Assembly: GCA_039934475.1 (NCBI GenBank) | Contig: JBDTMC010000062.1 | Span: 1 to 24,000 of the forward strand | Direction of reading: 5' to 3' | From: JBDTMC01 sp039934475 | Lineage (GTDB): Bacteria > Acidobacteriota > Terriglobia > Bryobacterales > Bryobacteraceae | Length of the DNA: 24,000 nucleotides | Shown here: positions 14,193 to 21,222 of the stretch, piece by piece | Numbering within the stretch: position 1 is the first letter of the stretch | Layout: each line of letters begins with the position of its first letter | The notes under the pieces: generated by a model | Database searches by the model: none | Seen by the model: the letters and a program-made list of their open reading frames with translations, nothing else | What the model was told of the DNA's origin: nothing | Position numbers and translations under genes: made by a program

Positions 14193-15104
14193 ATGGATCG
14201 CAGATTTTTAACAGTTCTCGGAATCAGCCTCGTGTTCGCCCTGGTGGTAGCTGGCATCTTCTACCAAATGACCGCGGCGCGATCCGGAGCGGCCTCGGCG
14301 AAGACGCAGTCCGGTGACATGCGCGACGTGGTGACGGCGGCAAAAGCGCTGCCTGTAGGCGTCACAGTGAAGGCGGGCGACGTGAAGCTCATCAAAGTGC
14401 CCGGGGGGCAATTTCCGAAGGGCGCGTTTTCAAAGATTGAAGAGGTCGTGGATCGCCCGCTGATCAGCAACGTCCTGTCGGATGAACCACTACTGGAAGG
14501 CAGGCTCGGCATGAAGGGCAGCGGCTTGGGAATTGCGCCCGTTATCCCGGTAGGAATGCGTGCCGTCAGCGTCCGTGTGAACGACGTGGTGGGCGTAGCC
14601 GGATTTGTACTGCCAGGAATGCGCGTGGACGTCCTTGTGACGGGCAACCCGCCCGGGAAACCGGAACGCCTGACCAACACGGTATTACAGAACATCCTGG
14701 TGCTTTCGGCGGGACAGACCATTCAAGCCGATGCGCGTGGCCAGGCGATCAACGCGCCAACGGTAACGCTGTTGGTAACTCCGGCGGAGGCAGAGACGGT
14801 GACGCTGGCGCAGCGCGAAGGCGAGATCCAACTGGTGCTGCGGAACGGCACGGACCATGGTGTCGAGACGACCAAGGGGAAGTATGTCTCTGAGCTGTTC
14901 GGCTCCTCGCGGCCGGCCCCAGCTGCAGACAAGGTGGCTGCAGCCCGCACAGCTCCGCGAACTGTAGCCTGGACACCACCGCAAAAGGTAGTAGTCGTCC
15001 CCGCCGCGCCTCCCGAGGTCATCGTATTCCGCGGTATCGTCCGATCGATTGAAAAGGTTCAGACGCCCGTCGCGAAAGCACCGCAGGGCAAGGAGGACGA
15101 ATGA
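14193..15104 (+). CDS. cpaB: Tad pilus assembly protein CpaB/RcpC
   Basis: A 303-residue protein with one N-terminal membrane anchor (about 6-25) and a periplasmic SAF domain. The SAF part reads DVVTAAKALPVGVTVKAGDVKLIKVP and continues into the RcpC/CpaB C-terminal domain (VPVGMRAVSVRVNDVVGVAGFVLPGMRVDVLVTG, then NTVLQNILVLSAG and TVTLLVTPAEAETVTLA). These motifs are diagnostic. CpaB works in the periplasm with the secretin and may act as a periplasmic connector or peptidoglycan contact. I chose ATG 14193 because GAGGTG lies eight bases upstream; a TTG at 14187 is also in frame. The stop overlaps cpaC by four bases, so the two are translationally coupled. The C-terminal tail is alanine/proline-rich. 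Confidence 0.93.
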   Translation: MDRRFLTVLGISLVFALVVAGIFYQMTAARSGAASAKTQSGDMRDVVTAAKALPVGVTVKAGDVKLIKVPGGQFPKGAFSKIEEVVDRPLISNVLSDEPLLEGRLGMKGSGLGIAPVIPVGMRAVSVRVNDVVGVAGFVLPGMRVDVLVTGNPPGKPERLTNTVLQNILVLSAGQTIQADARGQAINAPTVTLLVTPAEAETVTLAQREGEIQLVLRNGTDHGVETTKGKYVSELFGSSRPAPAADKVAAARTAPRTVAWTPPQKVVVVPAAPPEVIVFRGIVRSIEKVQTPVAKAPQGKEDE

Positions 15105-16456
15105 GCGCGACGAGCCGGTGTTCTTGTTGGGTCGTAGTATTGCTCGCGGCGCTAGGTCTAGTCTGGGCAGATCAAGGAGAAGAGCTGCGCATGCCCGTGG
15201 GGAAGAGTCTGGTAATCGACTATCCCGATGACATTGCGCGAGTTTCAACCAGCAACCCTGAGGTCATCGACGCCGTAGCCGTCACAACCCGGGAGTTGTT
15301 GGTGCATGCCAAAGGGCATGGGAGCGCCACCTTGGTGGTGTGGTCCCGAGCGGGCCACCGTGGCTTCTACAGCATAACCGTGGAGCACGATCTGGGGCCC
15401 ATTCGGAAGTTGTTGAAGGAGACATTTCCGGGTGAGGACATCCATATCCAGTCCGCACGCGACACGGTCTCGCTGACGGGAAAAGTCAGCAGCCAACCGG
15501 TTGCCGACCGCGCCGCCGCTTTAGTGGCTCCGCTGGCGAAAGCCGTGATCAACAATCTACAAACGACGGCACCGGGTGTCGAACGGCAGATTCTGCTACG
15601 GGTGCGTTTCGCGGAGATCAACCGCAACGCCTCACAGTCGTTCGGCGTGAACCTGCTGTCAACCGGAGGCGCCAATACGGTGGGAACGGTAAGCACAGGG
15701 CAGTTTAGCGCCCCCAGGGCCACCGAAATCAAGGGCACAATCCCGGGTGGCCTGGCCGGCACAAGCAGTACGTTTACCCTCTCCGACATGTTGAATGTCT
15801 TTGCTTTCCGGCCCGATTTGAATCTTGGTGCACTGATCAAAGCACTGCAGAGCCAGGGCGTGCTGCAGATCCTGGCCGAGCCAAACCTGGTGACGACAAA
15901 TGGGAAAGAGGCCAGTTTCCTCGTCGGCGGTGAATTCCCCGTTCCCGTACTGCAGGGCGGCGGCAATGCCGGATCCGTCACCGTGCAGTTCCGCGAATTC
16001 GGAATTCGGCTGACCTTCACACCGACGCTGACCGATAACAACACGATCCGCATGCACGTACGGCCGGAAGTATCCACGATCGACATGGCGAATGCGGTGA
16101 CGTTGTCTGGATTCACAATCCCGGCTTTGGCCACGCGCCGTATCGAGACCAACGTCGAGTTGGCGGAGGGACAGAGTTTCGTGATTGGCGGCCTCATTGA
16201 TGACCGCGTCACTGAGACTGTTTCCAAGATTCCGGGGCTCGCCAATCTGCCTCTGTTTGGCGCTCTCTTTAAGTCGCGCCAGCAGAGCAAGAGTAGGACC
16301 GAGTTGGTCGTCGTGGTCACACCGGAGATCACGGCACCCATCAATGCCGGAGTCGCGAAGCCATCACCGGTGATGCCAATCGAGTTCCTCGCGCCGATTC
16401 AGCCAGTTGGAAAAGCCGGGGAATCCGAGAGGCGGGCCAAGAAAAGGCACAAATAG
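15101..16456 (+). CDS. cpaC: Tad secretin CpaC/RcpA
   Basis: A 451-residue outer-membrane secretin. The signal peptide covers about residues 1-23. An N-terminal pilus-assembly domain (about 28-97: MPVGKSLVIDYPDDIARVSTSNPEVIDAV) is followed by a BON-like segment (IHIQSARDTVSLTGKVSS). Next comes the secretin domain from about 160, with ALIKALQSQGVLQILAEPNLVTTNGKEASFLVGGEFPVP, the VQFREFGIRLTFTPT strand, the ALATRRIETNVELAEGQSFVIGGLI signature, and an ending of LVVVVTPEI. Secretins form the ring channel through which the pilus or substrate crosses the outer membrane, which implies a diderm envelope. It starts in an ATGA overlap with cpaB, and one base separates its stop from the tadZ start. Confidence 0.95.
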   Translation: MSATSRCSCWVVVLLAALGLVWADQGEELRMPVGKSLVIDYPDDIARVSTSNPEVIDAVAVTTRELLVHAKGHGSATLVVWSRAGHRGFYSITVEHDLGPIRKLLKETFPGEDIHIQSARDTVSLTGKVSSQPVADRAAALVAPLAKAVINNLQTTAPGVERQILLRVRFAEINRNASQSFGVNLLSTGGANTVGTVSTGQFSAPRATEIKGTIPGGLAGTSSTFTLSDMLNVFAFRPDLNLGALIKALQSQGVLQILAEPNLVTTNGKEASFLVGGEFPVPVLQGGGNAGSVTVQFREFGIRLTFTPTLTDNNTIRMHVRPEVSTIDMANAVTLSGFTIPALATRRIETNVELAEGQSFVIGGLIDDRVTETVSKIPGLANLPLFGALFKSRQQSKSRTELVVVVTPEITAPINAGVAKPSPVMPIEFLAPIQPVGKAGESERRAKKRHK

Positions 16457-16457
16457 T

Positions 16458-17651
16458 ATGCCGGCCACCGACAGAGAACTCAACGCGTTAGTAATCGCAC
16501 CCGATCAAGAACTGGTGCGGGAGTTGGAGCGGGCGATGCCGCACCAGCGCTGCTTCCAGACTCTGGCTTGCCTGAAGGCGTATCCGTCAGCTCAAACGCT
16601 CGAGATTCGCCTGCGGCAATTGAAACCGGACGTGGTCCTGCTCGACCTCGCAAGCGACCTCGATGCTGCGTGCGCCGTGATTCCGCGGGTCTGTTCGTTT
16701 CGCCCGGCGGTTCAAGTAATCGGATTGCACCGGGAGAATCACCCAGAGGCCGTTGTCCGGTCGCTGCAGCTGGGAGCGACAGAGTTTCTGCACGCGCCAT
16801 TCGAGGCGAATGCACAACTCGCCGCGCTTGCCAGGATCCGCCGGCTACAGAGACCGGAACATGGCGAGGCGCGGGCAGGGGCGGGCAAGGCAATCGTGTT
16901 TTGTAGCGCCAAGCGGGGCTCCGGATCTTCCACTTTGGCGCTGTACGTGGCGCACGCGATACAGGCTCAGACGGGCGCCAGAGTGCTGCTGGCCGATTTT
17001 GATTTGCAGCGCGGAGCGATTGGGAACTCCGTTGGCATAAATGCGAACCTCTCAACGGGCGAGATTCTGAGTTCCACTGTGGACCCGCCCGACTGGTCTT
17101 CTCTCGCCGTGCCCTCAGGCGCGATTGATGTAATTCCCTCTCCTGAGTTTCCTGGAATCGATCCCGCTGACCCGGCGCGGCTGCGAGAGACGCTGGAGCA
17201 GGCACGGTTGGTGTACGACACGGTAGTGCTGGACATGCCCGTCATCTTCCAAAAGCTGAGCCTGCTTGCTGTATCGGAGTCCGACTATACCTTCCTGGTA
17301 GCGACCCCGGAACTGGCAAACCTGCACCTGGCGAGGCGGGCTGTCGCGATGTTGACCGGCCTCGGATTCAACAAAGACCGATTTCAAGTCATCGTCAACC
17401 GCATGACAAAACGTGAAGCCATCAACAGTGCCGATCTCGAAAAGATTCTCGCCTTCCCTGTAAAGGGAATCGTGCCCAACGAATCTAGTCTGCCGCGTAT
17501 CGATGCAGGGTCCGGTGGACGCACATCGGGTTCGGGTGATTTTGGCAAGGCAGTGGATGAGTTGGCTGGGCAGGTTACCGGGGTCGCAACGGGCCAGCGT
17601 CCTAGCGGAAGTGGCACCCGAGCCATGCGGCTGGCTCTTGCGGCGGTTTAG
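16458..17651 (+). CDS. tadZ: Tad localisation ATPase TadZ/CpaE
   Basis: A 397-residue protein with two domains. Residues about 8-130 form a receiver-like domain with an acidic strand end (VVLLDL, D63), but the usual lysine before PF is alanine (LHAPF). Residues 143-370 are a MinD/ParA-like ATPase. The deviant Walker A is AKRGSGSST (151-159), keeping the signature lysine but with serine in place of the P-loop lysine. It is followed by LLADFDLQRG (Walker A') and VVLDMP (Walker B). TadZ/CpaE proteins commonly have altered ATPase motifs and place the Tad machine at a cell site. The start ATG 16458 follows the cpaC stop by one base; the longer in-frame start at 16407 lies inside cpaC. The C-terminus is glycine/serine-rich before KAVDELAGQVTG. 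Confidence 0.92.
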   Translation: MPATDRELNALVIAPDQELVRELERAMPHQRCFQTLACLKAYPSAQTLEIRLRQLKPDVVLLDLASDLDAACAVIPRVCSFRPAVQVIGLHRENHPEAVVRSLQLGATEFLHAPFEANAQLAALARIRRLQRPEHGEARAGAGKAIVFCSAKRGSGSSTLALYVAHAIQAQTGARVLLADFDLQRGAIGNSVGINANLSTGEILSSTVDPPDWSSLAVPSGAIDVIPSPEFPGIDPADPARLRETLEQARLVYDTVVLDMPVIFQKLSLLAVSESDYTFLVATPELANLHLARRAVAMLTGLGFNKDRFQVIVNRMTKREAINSADLEKILAFPVKGIVPNESSLPRIDAGSGGRTSGSGDFGKAVDELAGQVTGVATGQRPSGSGTRAMRLALAAV

Positions 17652-17664
17652 CGAGGAAGATCCT

Positions 17665-19032
17665 ATGTATCCTTCAACCCTAGAAGCGGGAACTGACAGC
17701 CAGCAGCCGAATTGGGAGCAGCGGCTCTTGAAGAGCGCAGGCCAGCCGAAACCGGCTCTGAAGCCTGAATATCAGGAGCTGAAATTCACACTGCACCGGA
17801 AGTTGCTGGACAAGATCAATCTGGAAGCCTTGGCTTCTATCGACAACCAAAGAGTCAGGAGTGAGATCCGGCAGGCGCTGTTCACGTTGATCGAAGGCGA
17901 ACCGACGCTACTGAGTTCGTCGGAGAAGCAGCAGATCTGTGACGAAGTACTGGACGAAGTCTTCGGACTCGGCCCTCTCGAGCCGCTGCTCCAGGACCCG
18001 ACAATTTCCGACATCCTCGTGAATGGATACAACCAGGTCTATGTGGAGCGAAAGGGGCTGCTTGAACTCACCAGTGTCAAGTTTCGCGACAACGCCCACC
18101 TACTACGGATTATCGACAAGATCGTAAGCCAGGTCGGCCGCCGGGTGGATGAGTCGACGCCGATGGTGGACGCACGCCTATTAGATGGCTCCCGCGTCAA
18201 CGCCATCATCCCGCCGCTTGCCGTAGACGGTCCGCTGATGTCTATTCGGCGTTTCTCCACGGACAAGTTGATGCCGAACGATCTGGTGCAAAAGAAGGCG
18301 TTGACCAAGGGGATGATGGAACTCTTGGAAGCGGCGGTAAAAGCGCGCATGAATATCATCATCGCGGGCGGAACCGGCGCTGGCAAGACGACGCTCCTAA
18401 ATGCATTGTCCTGTTTCATCAACCCCAAAGAACGTATCGTCACAATTGAAGACGCAGCGGAACTACAACTGAAGCAGCCTCATGTCGTACGGCTCGAAAC
18501 GCGACCTCCGAACCTTGAAGGCCAGGGTGCCGTACGCCAGCGAGAGTTACTGATGAATAGCCTGCGTATGCGGCCAGACCGGATTGTCGTCGGCGAGGTG
18601 CGCGGCGGCGAGGCTCTGGACATGTTGCAGGCCATGAACACAGGCCACGACGGCTCACTGACTACCGTCCATGCCAACAGCCCACGCGACGCCATTTCGC
18701 GCCTCGAAGTGATGGTTTCGCTCGCTAATGCTAACATGCAGCTCATTTCGATCCGGCAGCAGATTGCCAGTGCTGTGCACTTGCTGGTGCAGGCGATGAG
18801 AATGAGCGATGGATCACGGCGCGTGACCAGCATTACCGAAGTGACCGGGATGGAAGGAGAAATTATTACGCTCCAGGACATCTTTGTCTTTGAAAAGCGC
18901 GGGCTGAGTCCGGAAGGCCGAGTTTTGGGACGTTTTGCGGCCACAGGGATCCGTCCGAAGTTTTACGAAAAGCTTTTGGCCGCAGGTATAAGGTTGGGAG
19001 CCGATTTGTTCGATGAACTAGAGGAGGTCTGA
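17665..19032 (+). CDS. tadA: Tad secretion ATPase TadA/CpaF
   Basis: A 455-residue type II/IV secretion ATPase of the CpaF type that powers pilus assembly at the cytoplasmic membrane. The N-terminal helical domain includes GLGPLEPLLQDPTISDILVNGYNQVYVE (101-128), typical of CpaF. Walker A is GGTGAGKTT (235-243), the Asp-box region is VTIEDAAELQL (259-269), Walker B is RIVVGEVRGGEA (306-317), and the His-box is GHDGSLTTVHANSP (327-340). All catalytic elements are intact. The start ATG 17665 has GAGGAAG upstream and follows the tadZ stop by 13 bases; an in-frame extension to 17503 lies within tadZ. It is close to the usual family length. Confidence 0.96.
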   Translation: MYPSTLEAGTDSQQPNWEQRLLKSAGQPKPALKPEYQELKFTLHRKLLDKINLEALASIDNQRVRSEIRQALFTLIEGEPTLLSSSEKQQICDEVLDEVFGLGPLEPLLQDPTISDILVNGYNQVYVERKGLLELTSVKFRDNAHLLRIIDKIVSQVGRRVDESTPMVDARLLDGSRVNAIIPPLAVDGPLMSIRRFSTDKLMPNDLVQKKALTKGMMELLEAAVKARMNIIIAGGTGAGKTTLLNALSCFINPKERIVTIEDAAELQLKQPHVVRLETRPPNLEGQGAVRQRELLMNSLRMRPDRIVVGEVRGGEALDMLQAMNTGHDGSLTTVHANSPRDAISRLEVMVSLANANMQLISIRQQIASAVHLLVQAMRMSDGSRRVTSITEVTGMEGEIITLQDIFVFEKRGLSPEGRVLGRFAATGIRPKFYEKLLAAGIRLGADLFDELEEV

Positions 19033-19053
19033 CCGCGCGGCCGGAACCGAAAC

Positions 19054-20040
19054 ATGCCCATCGGCTTTTTGCTCATCGCCACTGTCATCTGGGCCACCGT
19101 CCTACTCGGATGGTGGATCGTCTCACGTGTCTTCCAGTCAGCCGACATGGACAAGATCCGTGAGCGCGTAATGGGTTCTCCGGATCGCAAGAAAAAGCGA
19201 GGAAGTGGTTCCCGAAATGCACCGGCATTGATTCATTCGGAGGACCGTGTCACCGGCAAGTTCGTGTTGCACCTGCTGAACAGGCTGAAACTGCGCGAAC
19301 GGCTCCAGTTGCTGCTTGAACAAGCGGGATTGCGGTGGCGTGTGGCACGCCTGATGCACGGCTGCCTGGGCTGCTTTCTCGGCGGGTATACCGCAGCTTG
19401 GTTGTCTCTTCCTCCCGAATATCGAGTCTTTGCCGCTTTGCCAGCCCTCCTGGCGGGCAGCCTACCGATCCTCTTCGTCGTAAAAAAACGCGCCTCGCGG
19501 CTCCACAAATTCGAGGAACTGTTCCCCGACAGTCTCGAATTTATAGCACGTTCCATGCGCGCAGGCCATGCGTTTTCGGTTTCGCTTGAAATGATCCATC
19601 GCGAATTTCAGGAGCCACTGGCGGGAGAATACCGGCGCACCTTCGAAGAGCACAATCTTGGTCTTCCGCTCGACGTCGCACTGGTCAAACTAGCGCAGAG
19701 AGTGCCGTCGCTCGACGTGCACTTCTTTGTATCGGCGGTGTTACTTCAAAAAAGGACGGGCGGCAATCTTGCAGAAATTCTCGACAAACTCGCCTACGTC
19801 ATTCGCGAACGATTTAAGCTGCGCGGCAAAATTCGGGCCGTCAGTGCTCACGGGAAGATGACGGGAACAGCCCTGTCCATGATCCCCATCGGAGTGGGCA
19901 TCCTCAATGCCGTTCTGAATCCGTCCTATGGAACCTTCTTCTTGCACGACGAGGTCGGGCAGATCATGCTGGGCTGCGCTGTGCTGTTGCAACTGATCGG
20001 CTACGCGGTCATTCAGAAGATCGTCTCGATTGAGGTTTGA
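19054..20040 (+). CDS. tadB: Tad inner-membrane platform protein TadB
   Basis: A 328-residue type II secretion system F-domain protein. It has an N-terminal membrane helix (about 3-24), a basic linker (DRKKKRGSGSR), two hydrophobic segments around 105-145, the F domain (FPDSLEFIARSMRAGHAFSVSLEMI at about 153-177, then VHFFVSAVLLQKRTGGNLAEILD at 225-247) and C-terminal helices ending ALSMIPIGVGILNAVL and LLQLIGYAVIQKIV. It forms the membrane platform with TadC and is driven by TadA. It starts 21 bases after the tadA stop; the ribosome binding site is weak. Confidence 0.93.
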   Translation: MPIGFLLIATVIWATVLLGWWIVSRVFQSADMDKIRERVMGSPDRKKKRGSGSRNAPALIHSEDRVTGKFVLHLLNRLKLRERLQLLLEQAGLRWRVARLMHGCLGCFLGGYTAAWLSLPPEYRVFAALPALLAGSLPILFVVKKRASRLHKFEELFPDSLEFIARSMRAGHAFSVSLEMIHREFQEPLAGEYRRTFEEHNLGLPLDVALVKLAQRVPSLDVHFFVSAVLLQKRTGGNLAEILDKLAYVIRERFKLRGKIRAVSAHGKMTGTALSMIPIGVGILNAVLNPSYGTFFLHDEVGQIMLGCAVLLQLIGYAVIQKIVSIEV

Positions 20041-20042
20041 TC

Positions 20043-20963
20043 ATGACACTGCTCAGCGCCCTTCTTATATTCGTACTGGTGGCGGGGTTGTGCGCCGCTG
20101 TTGGTCTCCGAGTATGGGTAAAACCGCAAGAGGCCATCGAAAGAGTAACGGGCGCCACTGTGGCCCGGAGTGAGGTATCACCTTCGCACCCCAGCCTTGC
20201 ACTACACGAACTGGTGCGCAAGCTCGGCGATCTGCTGCCCGCGTCGCCGAAAGAGTTGACGGTCATGCAGCGGCGCCTCGTACGCGGTGGGTTCCGGCAG
20301 CCTCAAGCCTTAAAGATGCTCTATGGATCGAAGGTGCTGCTGGGCGTTCTACTACCACTGATGATGAGCCTGGCGGTGTACCGTTCCGGTTCGGCTCCCG
20401 AGAACAAAGCCATCGCCATTGCCGCCGCCGCCGCCGCCGGGTTCTTTGGACCTAATGAATTTGTTGCCCGCATGGGCCGGCGTCGACAAAAGCAAATCGC
20501 CAGGGGTCTGCCCAATGCTTTGGATCTGATGGTGGTGTGCGTGGAATCCGGGCTTGGTTTGGATCAGGCGATCGTTCAGGTAGCTAAAGAGTTGGAGAAC
20601 GCCCACCGCGAGATCACCGAGGAGTTCACGATGGTCAGCCTGGAGTTGAAAGGCGGGAAGCGCCGCGTGGATGCTCTACGCAACCTGGCTGACAGGAACT
20701 CGTGCGACGACCTGAAGAAACTGATTGCCGTTCTCATTCAGGCCGACCGGTTTGGAACCGGAATCGCTCAGAGTCTGCGAGCTCATGCCGATTACATGAG
20801 AGTACAGGCGCGACAGGTAGCCGAAGAGAAGGCAGCCAAACTTGGTGTAAAGCTCATCTTTCCAATCTTCTTCTGTATTTTGCCGTCACTCTTCGTGGTG
20901 ACGGTTGGACCCGTGGCCGTGAAGATCGTGCGGGAGTTAGTCCCGATGATGAACAACCTCTAG
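20043..20963 (+). CDS. tadC: Tad inner-membrane platform protein TadC
   Basis: A 306-residue partner of TadB with the same type II secretion F-domain. The N-terminal helix is followed by a soluble part, two membrane segments around 101-143, then the F domain GLPNALDLMVVCVESGLGLDQAIVQVA and LIAVLIQADRFGTGIAQSLRAHAD, and a final helix FPIFFCILPSLFVVTVGPVAV. I chose ATG 20043, with GAGG upstream within the end of tadB; the stop of tadB and this start are two bases apart. A run of six GCC codon-like repeats (20421-20438) encodes an alanine stretch in a membrane segment. It ends the recognisable Tad genes. Confidence 0.93.
   Translation: MTLLSALLIFVLVAGLCAAVGLRVWVKPQEAIERVTGATVARSEVSPSHPSLALHELVRKLGDLLPASPKELTVMQRRLVRGGFRQPQALKMLYGSKVLLGVLLPLMMSLAVYRSGSAPENKAIAIAAAAAAGFFGPNEFVARMGRRRQKQIARGLPNALDLMVVCVESGLGLDQAIVQVAKELENAHREITEEFTMVSLELKGGKRRVDALRNLADRNSCDDLKKLIAVLIQADRFGTGIAQSLRAHADYMRVQARQVAEEKAAKLGVKLIFPIFFCILPSLFVVTVGPVAVKIVRELVPMMNNL
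20421..20438. repeat. (GCC)6 trinucleotide run inside tadC
   Basis: Six tandem GCC units encode consecutive alanines in the second hydrophobic region of TadC. The unit length keeps the frame, so copy changes would lengthen or shorten the helix without breaking the gene. Confidence 0.8.
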
Positions 20964-20997
20964 CAATAGAGTTCAGATTCTCGAAAGGAGAACCGAG

Positions 20998-21087
20998 ATG
21001 GATATAGTTCGAATCGTTTGCGCCCTGGCGGCAGTGCTATTTCTGGGCGTCATCATATTGCGCCGGAAGAAACAGGACGTCGAATAG
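20998..21087 (+). CDS. 29-residue single-pass membrane peptide after tadC
   Basis: A very short gene with an excellent ribosome binding site (GAAAGGAG, about six bases before the ATG at 20998) and a coherent product. MDIVRIV is followed by a hydrophobic helix (VCALAAVLFLGVIIL) and a basic tail RRKKQDVE. By the positive-inside rule the C-terminus should face the cytoplasm. It starts 34 bases after the tadC stop on the same strand, with no terminator between, so it is probably the last cistron of the Tad run. It may be a small accessory or regulatory membrane protein. It is not a Flp pilin, as there is no prepilin peptidase site and it is too short. No family recognised. Confidence 0.6.
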   Translation: MDIVRIVCALAAVLFLGVIILRRKKQDVE

Positions 21088-21222
21088 AATCTGCTGTGCG
21101 ACTGGACCAATCGGGCGAAATGGCGGCGGAAGCCAGCTACCTATTTCGCCCGGAAGTCTTGAATTTCAGCGAAGCTGCGGGTGGTGGAGTGGGGGAGTGC
21201 CGAGAAGAAAGTGGGATGTGCG

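Noticed and set aside
15367..16344. 325-codon open frame on the - strand opposite cpaC
   Set aside because: The + strand encodes a complete secretin with all signatures; the antisense frame has no recognisable motif.
17490..17600. Possible frameshift near the glycine/serine-rich end of tadZ
   Set aside because: The frame resumes a family-like ending (FGKAVDELAGQVTG) and the alternative frames are not better, so I treat the stretch as a divergent loop.
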